A DNA stretch of 49,460 nt from Parabacteroides sp. (GTDB lineage: Bacteria > Bacteroidota > Bacteroidia > Bacteroidales > Tannerellaceae): NCBI GenBank assembly GCA_020026285.1, contig JAHHQS010000007.1:1-49460 (forward strand), given 5' to 3'. The translations under genes and the position numbers were made by a program. Numbering within the stretch: position 1 is the first letter of the stretch; every line of letters begins with the position of its first letter. Of the stretch, positions 27,001-33,249 are shown one piece after another. The notes beneath the pieces are model-generated. The model was not told where the DNA came from. It saw only the letters and a program-made list of their open reading frames with translations, and ran no database searches.

Positions 27001-28526
27001 GGCATAAAACGATCTACTTTGACCGATAGATTTACTACCGAATTTTCCTTTTTATCGTCAAACAGACCATCTGCAGTCAAGGCAACGTATTCATCGTCTA
27101 TCTGAAAATGTCCATCAAACGACTTTCCTTTGAATTTACCAATCAGTTTAATATCCTGATAGGAATAATCCTTAAAATCAAGACGAGCTATATTAGCATT
27201 CACATTTCCAGACAAAACACCATTAACCGGACGGACGGCATCAATATCAATCTGACATTGAGCTTTCCCTAATTTCGTTTTTTCACCTAACAACTGTCCC
27301 AATTCTATTTCACTGGTACCAACATGCCCCTTCAGAAAAGCATCAATATTTCTTTTCTTATCTTTTCCAAAAAGGATATCCGTCTGGACGGTTCCTACAT
27401 TAGTTGATAAAAAGCCGGCAGCCTTTAAACGATCAAAGTGGCCTGAAAGTTTTCCTGAAAAATTAATAGTTCCCAACTTCACTAACGGAGCAGGCATGGC
27501 AAACGGCTTCTTGCTGAAACTATTGATTATATAGTTCAACGCTTCAGGTGTCACAAACATATCTTCCACCTCTCCTTGCACGAATGCTTTTTGAGGTTCC
27601 GTTATTTCTTTTAAAGCCATTTTACCAATCAGCCGCATCTTGTCCGAATAATTCAAGGTCAGATTATGGAGCTTCATATCATTCACACGGCCATCTGCAT
27701 GAGCAAATATTTCAATTGTATCAGAAAAATTGGAGAGAACAGGGACGAATGGAGCAATATCCTGCAGGCAGACTATAGATGGATTTATCTGTAAAGACAT
27801 AACTGCACGATCCAGAAAAGAAACGTGCGAACTATCCTTATCCAGCAGATTAATCTTTGCTGAAGGAATTTTCAAATCAGTATGAGCCAGCTTTACATTC
27901 AGATCCTTCACAAACAGGCTGTCCATGCTTCCTGCAAAAGTAAGCGACAGTTTGTTTAGAGAAAAGCCTGATTTCTCAAACAAAGACAATTTCTTTATCT
28001 GAGCATAAATACTGTCTTTCTGTAAAGTCTTTATTGAAATTTTAGCTTTTAAATCTTTTACATCGACATGCTTGGCATTGAATTTACCGGGAGTGCTATC
28101 CGCATCATCTACATCATAACTAAAATGTCCATCCGTTATCAGAATTGTCTTGAAACGAAAATTGATATCCAGTTTCTTTTTCGGAACAGAATCTTTCGGA
28201 GCAAAGGCATCAATAACAAACTTCAGATTTAAAGGGTCAGCCATACTTTTCCTGTTCAGCTTCACCTTCGGACCAAACAAACGAACTGCATTGAAAGTCA
28301 GTTTTCCTTCAAACAAAGGTAAAATTTCAAAACCTGCAGCTACATGATTAGCGCTGAAAAGAACTTTTCCATTCTGGTCCTCCAAATACAGATCTTCTAT
28401 AATAAAGCGATTAAACCATTTAATATTCACTCGATTAATTTTAACCGGAACGCCTAATTTTTTCGATAATTCTTCCGTTGCAATTTTCGCTATTCGAGTC
28501 TGAACGGGCGGTATAATCACAACCAA
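24045..28526 (-). CDS. tamB: translocation and assembly module protein TamB
   Basis: The product has 1493 residues, rich in beta-strand repeats of the AsmA/TamB type, with the conserved C-terminal DUF490/TamB domain from about residue 1130 (IIDPNAGDRIKGYGEGNLTVNYG, DIRVFGKLGILSGIYNF-like RQDVRIFGKLGILSGIYNF, LNGMLRQPQISFGLELPG, EIRLKAYN). TamB bridges the inner and outer membranes and is thought to move lipids or help insert outer-membrane proteins. TTG 28526 is the first conventional start codon, but an in-frame membrane helix (residues YIVIFLLSLFWIFYAV) is encoded upstream, so the true start is probably near 28595-28610 at a non-ATG codon. Its partner TamL is at 41325. Confidence 0.9.
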   Translation of the reverse strand: MVVIIPPVQTRIAKIATEELSKKLGVPVKINRVNIKWFNRFIIEDLYLEDQNGKVLFSANHVAAGFEILPLFEGKLTFNAVRLFGPKVKLNRKSMADPLNLKFVIDAFAPKDSVPKKKLDINFRFKTILITDGHFSYDVDDADSTPGKFNAKHVDVKDLKAKISIKTLQKDSIYAQIKKLSLFEKSGFSLNKLSLTFAGSMDSLFVKDLNVKLAHTDLKIPSAKINLLDKDSSHVSFLDRAVMSLQINPSIVCLQDIAPFVPVLSNFSDTIEIFAHADGRVNDMKLHNLTLNYSDKMRLIGKMALKEITEPQKAFVQGEVEDMFVTPEALNYIINSFSKKPFAMPAPLVKLGTINFSGKLSGHFDRLKAAGFLSTNVGTVQTDILFGKDKKRNIDAFLKGHVGTSEIELGQLLGEKTKLGKAQCQIDIDAVRPVNGVLSGNVNANIARLDFKDYSYQDIKLIGKFKGKSFDGHFQIDDEYVALTADGLFDDKKENSVVNLSVKVDRFMPDKLNLFNKYEDPNLSFALNASLRGNNVDNLVGNLDINDISIYTKPSSFYLDNLHLSSTSENDYRNLKIKSNLINGEIKGAFTFASLVSNVMNTLDIYLPTVVGSTRHSEKMQKQPVLPSSDISLFFTIQNTDSLSNTLKLPISFIHPARIIGAYNSLYNKIRLEAYLPKFRVGKTFMDGGYVQCYNPGDKMDLTVRTTQYNTKGMRNYLDLHLDAAHDCIGTLIEWHNNKEREFSAKISANACFFKEIDFDEKEESVLRTEISLNQTPIVINDTLWNLLPSDITLRKGKIGVRDFKIERDDQFIHLDGVVSKEVTDSLFLNLNKVELGYLFDILNIDVVKFSGEATGKFNISDVYGKKMLNTNLHVSDFAFNKVALGKLDLYSEWDNEKMGISMDGLIYKNDTVNTKVDGYIYPVRTALRSDGLSLKFDARDLDVGFIYPFVQKIFDRVQGRGFGKVHLFGPFKQLTVVGDAFVKDGGLGVGFLNTNYTFSDSIHMDTTRIQVNNLKISDKYNNTGTVDLTFNHRYFKDFDYHVNINTDKMLMYDVSEKQNSLIYGTIFAGGTANVEGNTENSDFAINMRSMPKTHVYLNFMGNSSASEYDFITFIDKEKLKQEAMQHEEAVRDSISRQLFRTEGADLNMNFSLDVTPDAEIELIIDPNAGDRIKGYGEGNLTVNYGNRQDVRIFGKLGILSGIYNFSLQQLIHKDFKIREGSTIDFNGDPFNANMDINAIYNLTANLSDLDQNLALESARTNVPVNCVLNLNGMLRQPQISFGLELPGSNEELERQMRSLIDTDDMMMRQIVYLLVLNKFYTPEYTGTPRSNDFTAVASSALSSQLSSLLNNITDKVQIGTNIRASQDGITDTEVEMLLSSQLLNNRLLFNGNFGYKNNPTQKNAFIGEFDLEYKLTRSGEIRLKAYNHANDMYQYLKQALTTQGVGVMFKKDFTRFSDLFQRRKVRLPRIPLNNPESVTAPTDSIKKHKHKK

Positions 28527-28676
28527 ACTGGGAACTGCATAAAAGATCCAAAATAAGGAAAGCAGGAATATTACTATGTATTTTAAACCTCTAATAACTT
28601 TACCAATTAATTTTAACTACAAAAATATAACAATATCGCAATAGATTTTGTTATTTTGCATAAAAAATACGTTATT

Positions 28677-29696
28677 ATGAGTATAACAATACTTGGAATC
28701 GAATCATCTTGTGATGATACTTCAGCAGCAATCATCAAAGATGGTGTCATACTATCAAATGTTATTGCCAGCCAGGCTGTACACGAAGCTTACGGTGGAG
28801 TTGTTCCTGAACTAGCTTCACGTGCACATCAGCAAAATATCATACCTGTTGTTTCCGAAGCGATTAAAAGAGCAGGATTAAAAAAATCAGACATCGATGC
28901 TATTGCCTTTACACGCGGTCCGGGGTTATTAGGTTCACTGCTTGTAGGAACTTCTTTTGCCAAAGGTTTTGCTACATCATTAGGTGTTCCGATGATTGAG
29001 ATCAATCACCTTCAGGCACATGTTATGGCTCATTTTATTAAAGAATCGGCCGACGACAATCATGCTCCTTCTTTTCCATTTTTATGCCTTTTGGTTTCTG
29101 GGGGAAATTCTCAGATTATCAAAGTAAGCGCCTACAATAAGATGGAAGTAATCGGACAAACCATCGATGATGCTGCCGGTGAAGCTTTTGATAAGTGTGC
29201 CAAAGTAATGGGATTGGGGTATCCTGGCGGTCCAGTCGTAAACAAGCTGGCCAACGAAGGTAACCCGAAAGCTTTCTCTTTCAGTAAGCCTCATATTGCA
29301 GGATATGACTATTCATTCAGTGGATTAAAGACATCCTTCCTTTACACACTGAGAGATGAACTGGAAAAAGATCCTGATTTTATTGAGAAGAACAAGAAAG
29401 ATCTGTGTGCATCTCTTCAAGCAACCGTGATTGACATTCTGATGAAGAAATTAAGAATGGCTGCCAAGGATCTAAACATTAAAGAAGTAGCTGTTGCCGG
29501 AGGTGTTTCAGCAAATTCAGGTCTGCGCGATGCTTTTTTGGATCATGCAAAACGCTACGGATGGAAAGTACATATCCCTAAGTTCTCGTTCACAACCGAT
29601 AATGCAGGAATGGTAGCCATTACCGGTTATTATAAATACATGGACAAAGATTTCTGTTCAGTGGATGTTGCACCTTTTTCAAGGGTTCAGATATGA
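28677..29696 (+). CDS. tsaD: tRNA N6-adenosine threonylcarbamoyltransferase TsaD
   Basis: From ATG 28677 the product has 339 residues, as expected; a TTG at 28656 would add seven residues. Family motifs are ILGIESSCDDTSAAII at the start, HLQAHVMAH (the two metal-binding His residues), LVSGGNSQIIKV, GEAFDKCAKVMGLGYPGGP, and SANSGLR with TTDNAGMVA near the end. TsaD forms t6A at position 37 of ANN-decoding tRNAs together with TsaB and TsaE and is essential in most bacteria. It is divergent from tamB with about 60 bp between them. Its stop overlaps the cinA start by 4 bp (ATGA). Confidence 0.97.
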   Translation: MSITILGIESSCDDTSAAIIKDGVILSNVIASQAVHEAYGGVVPELASRAHQQNIIPVVSEAIKRAGLKKSDIDAIAFTRGPGLLGSLLVGTSFAKGFATSLGVPMIEINHLQAHVMAHFIKESADDNHAPSFPFLCLLVSGGNSQIIKVSAYNKMEVIGQTIDDAAGEAFDKCAKVMGLGYPGGPVVNKLANEGNPKAFSFSKPHIAGYDYSFSGLKTSFLYTLRDELEKDPDFIEKNKKDLCASLQATVIDILMKKLRMAAKDLNIKEVAVAGGVSANSGLRDAFLDHAKRYGWKVHIPKFSFTTDNAGMVAITGYYKYMDKDFCSVDVAPFSRVQI

Positions 29697-30169
29697 TCAA
29701 CGAATTAGCGGATATTCTAAAGCAGCATCAATTAACCATGGGTACTGCTGAAAGTTGTACAGGAGGAAGAATTGCAAACAAGATTACATCGCTTCCAGGC
29801 AGTTCCTCCTATTTCAAAGGAGGTATTGTATCCTATTGTAACGAAGTAAAACATCACGTTTTAGGAGTATCTGAGTCCGATCTTCAGGAATTCGGTGCAG
29901 TTAGTCAACCGGTCGTCGAACAAATGGCCTTAGGAGCTATCAGAGTTCTGGATTGTGATTGTGCCGTTGCCACTTCAGGGATTGCCGGTCCTACCGGAGC
30001 TGTGCCAGGGAAACCTATTGGTACAGTATGGATCGCCGCAGCCTACAAAGATCAGGTTATTTCCTCTTGTTATCATTTTTCTTTTGACAGAGCAGGGAAT
30101 ATAGAAACTTCTGCAGAAACAGCCTTGCAAATGCTTCTTGAGCTTTTAGCTAAAAATGAGATACGATAA
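29693..30169 (+). CDS. cinA: CinA C-terminal type amidohydrolase (nicotinamide-nucleotide amidase)
   Basis: The product has 158 residues, corresponding to the CinA C-terminal domain alone, as in E. coli PncC. Motifs are TMGTAESCTGGRIANKITSLPGSS with the catalytic Ser/Thr region, KGGIVSYCNEVK, and VATSGIAGPTGAVPGKPIGTVWIA. It deamidates NMN to NaMN in pyridine nucleotide recycling. The N-terminal ADP-ribose pyrophosphatase domain of long CinA is absent. Translational coupling to tsaD is likely through the ATGA overlap. A perfect palindromic terminator follows 23 bp after the stop. Confidence 0.93.
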   Translation: MINELADILKQHQLTMGTAESCTGGRIANKITSLPGSSSYFKGGIVSYCNEVKHHVLGVSESDLQEFGAVSQPVVEQMALGAIRVLDCDCAVATSGIAGPTGAVPGKPIGTVWIAAAYKDQVISSCYHFSFDRAGNIETSAETALQMLLELLAKNEIR

Positions 30170-30192
30170 AACGAACCGTATTATAAATAATG

Positions 30193-30223
30193 AAAGGAAG
30201 AATGATATCATTCTTCCTTTTTT
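30193..30223 (+). terminator. tsaD-cinA terminator, perfect 28-bp palindrome
   Basis: AAAGGAAGAATGAT is followed at once by its reverse complement (30193-30220), a loopless 28-bp palindrome in DNA, then Ts to 30223. As RNA it folds into a hairpin with a small GATATC-containing loop. Confidence 0.9.
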
Positions 30224-30375
30224 ATATAAAACAAACTTCCTACCAATTAAATAATTTATCTCCTTTTATATTCTCAGACCTGTAATATTTCGCAAGGCTC
30301 ATAAAAGACATTCCAAACTTACCAATTATTCCTCAAATCTCTCAATCAACAAATCCTTCCATTGGACTTTTTTAT

Positions 30376-30463
30376 CTTTCCACCCAAGTGGAACGACTTT
30401 TCCACTCAGGTGGTTCATCTTTTCCACCTTAGTGGAAAGAGTGTTCCACCAAGGTGGAAAGAT
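30376..30463. repeat. 22-nt tandem array B with internal palindromes
   Basis: Four units of exactly 22 nt start at 30376, 30398, 30420 and 30442. Each contains TTCCAC-N4-GTGG: the CCAC and GTGG arms are invariant while the four central bases and the flanks vary (CCAA, TCAG, CTTA, CAAG). A degenerate fifth unit may precede them near 30354. The array lies between the convergent ends of cinA and the M28 peptidase gene. No ORF crosses it. Confidence 0.9.
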
Positions 30464-30531
30464 AAAAACAATACTACAACTCCATGAATTTATTGATAGT
30501 ATCTATTTTTATCCGCTTGACAAACAAAGAA

Positions 30532-30562
30532 GCGGTGTATCTGAAAGACTCAAATACACCGC
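30532..30562 (-). terminator. M28 peptidase terminator
   Basis: GCGGTGTAT and ATACACCGC form a perfect 9-bp stem with a 13-nt loop, 31 bp beyond the stop on the minus strand, followed on that strand by a T-rich stretch. Confidence 0.8.
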
Positions 30563-30593
30563 CTTATATAAAACAGTAAATTGAATTTACTGA

Positions 30594-31598
30594 TTAGAAA
30601 TTCTTTTCGTTAGCTAAATTCCACATATTCAAGAAAGAAGCTTTAGTGATTTCAACAATTTTCTCCCAGTTCAAACGGTCTGCATGATCGGTTGGCTGAT
30701 GATAATCTGGATGGCCATCTGTATGATACCAGATAATTGGAATATTCAACTTGGCAAATGAAGAATTATCACTTCCACCGATTGGTTTATCCCAAGCACG
30801 ATAATTAGGTTTCAATTTCAAATCATATTTCTTAATATCGTCTTTCAACCATTTTCCGAAAGCCGGATGAGATTTTGTATAGAAATAAACCACATGCTGA
30901 GGATTTGATTCATTATTATTACGACCAATCATATCAAAGTTCAAATAACCTTTTACCTTATTTATATCAGAAAAATTCTGAACAAAAAATCTGGAACCAA
31001 GCAACCCTTTTTCTTCACCATCCCAAAAAGCAAAAATCACATTTCTTTCCGGCTGTGTACCTGTTGCCAGGAATGCTCTTGCTATCTGAAGGACAGCTGA
31101 AACGCCTGAAGCATTATCGTCGGCTCCATTATAAATCTGATCACCATCCAACATCGGATCAAAACCAATATGGTCATAATGAGCACCAACAATAACATAT
31201 TCATTCGGATTCTTTCCCGGAATCATTCCCAAAATATTATTCAATGATAATTTTTCATGAACTTTGTCTTTCAATTTAGCAATTGAATCTGGTTCAACCT
31301 GCCAACGTTTACCTTTAATCTGACGTTCAGCATGATAAACATCGAAAGGATGATAATAAGAATCACCTAACGGCTGAATACCAAGTGCCTTCAAAACTGA
31401 AACAATATAGTGTCCGGCTATTTTACCTCCAGGGAATCCGGCTTCACGACCTTTTAGTTCATCTTTAGCTAAAAATTCAATGTGAGCTTCTGCTGTTAAA
31501 CGATTGATAGATTGTAAACCTTTCTTTTCAGGATTTTGAGCCCAAACTATAGTACCGGCAAATAACGAAAGAGTAAATAAAGCGATTTTCCGTTTCAT
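30594..31598 (-). CDS. secreted M28 family metallopeptidase
   Basis: From ATG 31598 the product has 334 residues with a signal peptide ending GTIVWAQ. The open frame extends 44 codons further, but that part runs through a promoter and a terminator. The zinc ligands are visible in order: GAHYDHIG, GADDNASG, DGEEKGLLGS, FDMIGRN and HPDYHQPTDHADRL. This is the aminopeptidase-type dinuclear zinc site of M28 (Aminopeptidase Y/S and glutaminyl-cyclase-like relatives). GGSDNSSFAKLNIPIIWYHT is the usual substrate-side loop. It probably trims peptides in the periplasm. It has its own promoter at 31629-31636. Confidence 0.92.
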   Translation of the reverse strand: MKRKIALFTLSLFAGTIVWAQNPEKKGLQSINRLTAEAHIEFLAKDELKGREAGFPGGKIAGHYIVSVLKALGIQPLGDSYYHPFDVYHAERQIKGKRWQVEPDSIAKLKDKVHEKLSLNNILGMIPGKNPNEYVIVGAHYDHIGFDPMLDGDQIYNGADDNASGVSAVLQIARAFLATGTQPERNVIFAFWDGEEKGLLGSRFFVQNFSDINKVKGYLNFDMIGRNNNESNPQHVVYFYTKSHPAFGKWLKDDIKKYDLKLKPNYRAWDKPIGGSDNSSFAKLNIPIIWYHTDGHPDYHQPTDHADRLNWEKIVEITKASFLNMWNLANEKNF

Positions 31599-31628
31599 AA
31601 ATATTTGTGTTATTATTTTATTATTACA

Positions 31629-31636
31629 CAAAACTA
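31629..31636 (-). promoter_or_regulatory. M28 peptidase promoter, -7 element
   Basis: The minus strand reads TAGTTTTG, matching TAnnTTTG. Its position, 31 bp upstream of ATG 31598, excludes the upstream in-frame ATGs as starts. Confidence 0.7.
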
Positions 31637-31670
31637 CAAAAAAACGCGTGAACAGCAACTTCTTATAAAT

Positions 31671-31711
31671 AAAAAAGGACTTCATCCAGCTTCCATTCAG
31701 CTGAAAAGTCC
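31671..31711 (-). terminator. terminator of the 47-codon gene transcript
   Basis: On the minus strand GGACTT (31711-31706) pairs with AAGTCC (31682-31677), with an inner CAGCT/AGCTG stem, followed by six Ts (31676-31671). This is a strong intrinsic terminator about 100 bp past the stop codon of the small gene. Confidence 0.85.
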
Positions 31712-31723
31712 CATCCATACATC

Positions 31724-31799
31724 CTCTCACCTGCCCGTTTGGCGGTAAGAGTTGTCAACATCTATTGACTTGACAAACCGTAGCCTCTTTTTCGGCTAC
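31724..31799 (-). ncRNA. structured 3' region with three hairpins
   Basis: Between the stop codon of the 47-codon gene and the terminator lie three further inverted repeats on the minus strand: GTAGCC/GGCTAC (31780-31799), TTGTCAA/TTGACAA (31752-31776) and CTCTTACC/GGTGAGAG with an inner GCC-AAAC-GGC type stem (31724-31751). Counting the terminator, four hairpins follow each other with almost no spacer, far more structure than a normal 3' UTR here. It may be a functional RNA transcribed together with, or processed from, the small mRNA. I recognise no known RNA family. Confidence 0.5.
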
Positions 31800-31809
31800 A
31801 TTCAATTAA

Positions 31810-31953
31810 TTACAAAGTTTTTTCCAAATTACGGATTTGAGTATTCAATTTCTGACACATTAATCCGTCTTTCATTAACTGATAACGTTTTACTTGATAA
31901 CGTAACATTTCCAATGTTTTTTTCAAATCATCATTCTTTTCAAACATACGCAT
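31810..31953 (-). CDS. 47-residue basic coiled-coil peptide, unknown function
   Basis: ATG 31953 opens a 48-codon frame ending at TAA 31810-31812. The peptide starts MRMFEKNDDLKKTLEMLRYQ and ends NTQIRNLEKTL; it is rich in Lys, Arg, Leu and Gln with heptad-like spacing of Leu and Met, so one long amphipathic helix or coiled coil is likely. Support for a real gene: a perfect TAnnTTTG promoter (32036-32043), a leader of about 75 nt with a perfect 7-bp hairpin just before the start, and a strong terminator. An alternative start is ATG 31947. I do not recognise the family. An RNA-only function, with the ORF incidental, is the alternative. Confidence 0.6.
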   Translation of the reverse strand: MRMFEKNDDLKKTLEMLRYQVKRYQLMKDGLMCQKLNTQIRNLEKTL

Positions 31954-31966
31954 TTTGGTTATTAAT

Positions 31967-31984
31967 AGTCTCACGCTTGAGACT
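31967..31984 (-). promoter_or_regulatory. 5' leader hairpin of the 47-codon gene
   Basis: AGTCTCA and TGAGACT pair perfectly around a 4-nt loop (AGCG on the minus strand). It ends 13 nt before ATG 31953, where it could control ribosome access. Confidence 0.6.
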
Positions 31985-32035
31985 CGTTAAACAATTTTTT
32001 AATTAAACCTAAACAATCTTTTTACCTTTCGAGTG

Positions 32036-32043
32036 CAAAGATA
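32036..32043 (-). promoter_or_regulatory. promoter of the 47-codon gene, -7 element
   Basis: The minus strand reads TATCTTTG followed by CA, an exact TAnnTTTG. Start of transcription is expected near 32030, giving a total transcript of about 360 nt to the terminator at 31671. Confidence 0.8.
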
Positions 32044-32151
32044 GATATTTTTTCTGATATATGCTAAATAACATAAGAAAATAATTCCTTTATTGCTATT
32101 TTTAACTATACAATACGTTAATTATCCAAAATCGACAATTTTTCACAAAAT

Positions 32152-32179
32152 AAAAAATCCTTATTACAATAATAAGAAT
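32152..32179 (-). terminator. HAD phosphatase gene terminator
   Basis: On the minus strand ATTCTTATTA pairs with TAATAAGGAT over a 3-nt loop, followed by six Ts. It begins 3 bp after the stop codon. Confidence 0.8.
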
Positions 32180-32182
32180 CAA

Positions 32183-32974
32183 TTAAAGCAAATCATAATG
32201 CTTTAATGCATACACAATACCATCTTCATCGACCGATCTAGTCACAAAATCCGCTTTTTCCTTCACATCGTCACTTGCATTTCCCATAGCAACTCCAATA
32301 GCGGCGTGTTGAATCATGGCAGTATCATTACCACCATCACCAAAAGCCATTGTCTCGTCTAATGAAATCCCATAATGTTCGATAATACGATCTATTCCTA
32401 CCGCTTTTGAACAACCTTTTGCCACCACATCCGAGAAACACGGACTCCAACGAGAGGAAATACAGCCAGGTAACTGCGACATGATTTCCGATTCTTCTTC
32501 AACAGTAAAAAAAGCCACCAACTGATACACGTTCTTGTCTGTCAAGTTTTCAATCGGTCCCAAGTCCGGAACTTTCATATTTACTTGCTGATACAACTTC
32601 TCAACTGTTTCATTCTTATAATTCAAAAAGACAGAATCTTCGGTAACACATACACAGGGAAATGACTTTATATTTCTCTGATAATCCAGCATCGATAAAA
32701 AGTCTTCGTGAGGGATAAAGTGTCTATAAATAACTTCCCCTTCTCCTGTCAGGCAAAATCCTCCGTTCAAAGTTACATAACCATCAATCTCCAAATCATC
32801 AAGATTGTTTATCCACTTATAATGACGACCTGTAGCAATAAAAATCTTGACTCCTTTTTTACGAAGTTCATGTATTGCACGAATTACGGGAGTAGATACC
32901 TGATGTGTTTTAAAACTAACCAACGTTCCATCGATATCAAAAAATACAGCTTTAATCTTATTACTTTTGCTCAT
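32183..32974 (-). CDS. Cof-type HAD-IIB hydrolase
   Basis: The product has 263 residues. The four HAD motifs are present: AVFFDIDGTLVSF (nucleophile and acid Asp, residues 12 and 14), FIATGR with the Thr of motif II, the Lys of AKGCSKAVGIDRII for motif III, and FGDGGNDTAMI for motif IV. The cap between motifs II and III is the IIB type found in Cof/YidA sugar-phosphate phosphatases. It is a cytosolic Mg2+-dependent phosphatase whose substrate cannot be told. A consensus -7 element lies so close to ATG 32974 that the mRNA may be almost leaderless. Confidence 0.93.
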   Translation of the reverse strand: MSKSNKIKAVFFDIDGTLVSFKTHQVSTPVIRAIHELRKKGVKIFIATGRHYKWINNLDDLEIDGYVTLNGGFCLTGEGEVIYRHFIPHEDFLSMLDYQRNIKSFPCVCVTEDSVFLNYKNETVEKLYQQVNMKVPDLGPIENLTDKNVYQLVAFFTVEEESEIMSQLPGCISSRWSPCFSDVVAKGCSKAVGIDRIIEHYGISLDETMAFGDGGNDTAMIQHAAIGVAMGNASDDVKEKADFVTRSVDEDGIVYALKHYDLL

Positions 32975-32981
32975 AACATTA

Positions 32982-32989
32982 CAAAGATA
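32982..32989 (-). promoter_or_regulatory. HAD gene promoter, -7 element
   Basis: The minus strand reads TATCTTTG, an exact TAnnTTTG. The final G is only 8 bp from the ATG, so transcription would start about 2-4 nt before it. Confidence 0.7.
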
Positions 32990-33106
32990 AATAAAGAATA
33001 GAGGCGGATTTTAATTTAGCCTTAAATTTTATAGGAAAATCTATAGAATGAATACAAAACAGAATTAAGATTTCCGGGGTATAACAAGTTAAACAATATT
33101 AATTAA

Positions 33107-33137
33107 TTTGCCAGTTAAAAATACTTAGATACATTTG
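33107..33137 (+). promoter_or_regulatory. promoter of candidate small RNA 2
   Basis: TTTG at 33107-33110 and TACATTTG at 33130-33137 are separated by 19 bp, matching both the -33 and -7 Bacteroidetes elements and their spacing. This is the best full promoter match in the window. Confidence 0.8.
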
Positions 33138-33142
33138 TTTCT

Positions 33143-33218
33143 GAAAAACGTAAATTTTTTCATAGTTAAGGTTTTGGTTTGGAGAGGAAGCTGTTGTGAA
33201 ATAGTTTCCTCTCATTTT
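33143..33218 (+). ncRNA. candidate standalone small RNA 2
   Basis: The predicted transcript of about 75 nt contains TTTTTTCATAGTTAAGGTTTT, sharing the T-run, CATRGT and TAAGGTT blocks with small RNA 1. It ends in a 14-bp hairpin (arms start GAGAGGAAGCTGTT; two G-T wobbles) around a GTGA loop, followed by ATTTTTA. The hairpin arms differ completely from those of RNA 1 while the leader and loop are kept. The next gene is on the opposite strand, so the RNA has no coding partner. Confidence 0.6.
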
Positions 33219-33249
33219 TATGGTACATTCTTTTAAAATTCAAACTATC

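Noticed and set aside
30376..30463. CRISPR-like array
   Set aside because: The 22-nt units are directly adjacent with no unique spacers, the palindrome is inside the unit and there are no cas genes. Same argument applies to the two 21-nt arrays.
31599..31730. Longer N-terminus of the M28 peptidase
   Set aside because: The 44 extra codons cross a terminator and the gene's own -7 element, and a complete signal peptide starts at 31598.
33200..33218. Hairpin of small RNA 2 as the terminator of the EamA gene
   Set aside because: On the minus strand no T-run follows the hairpin; the T tail is on the plus-strand side.
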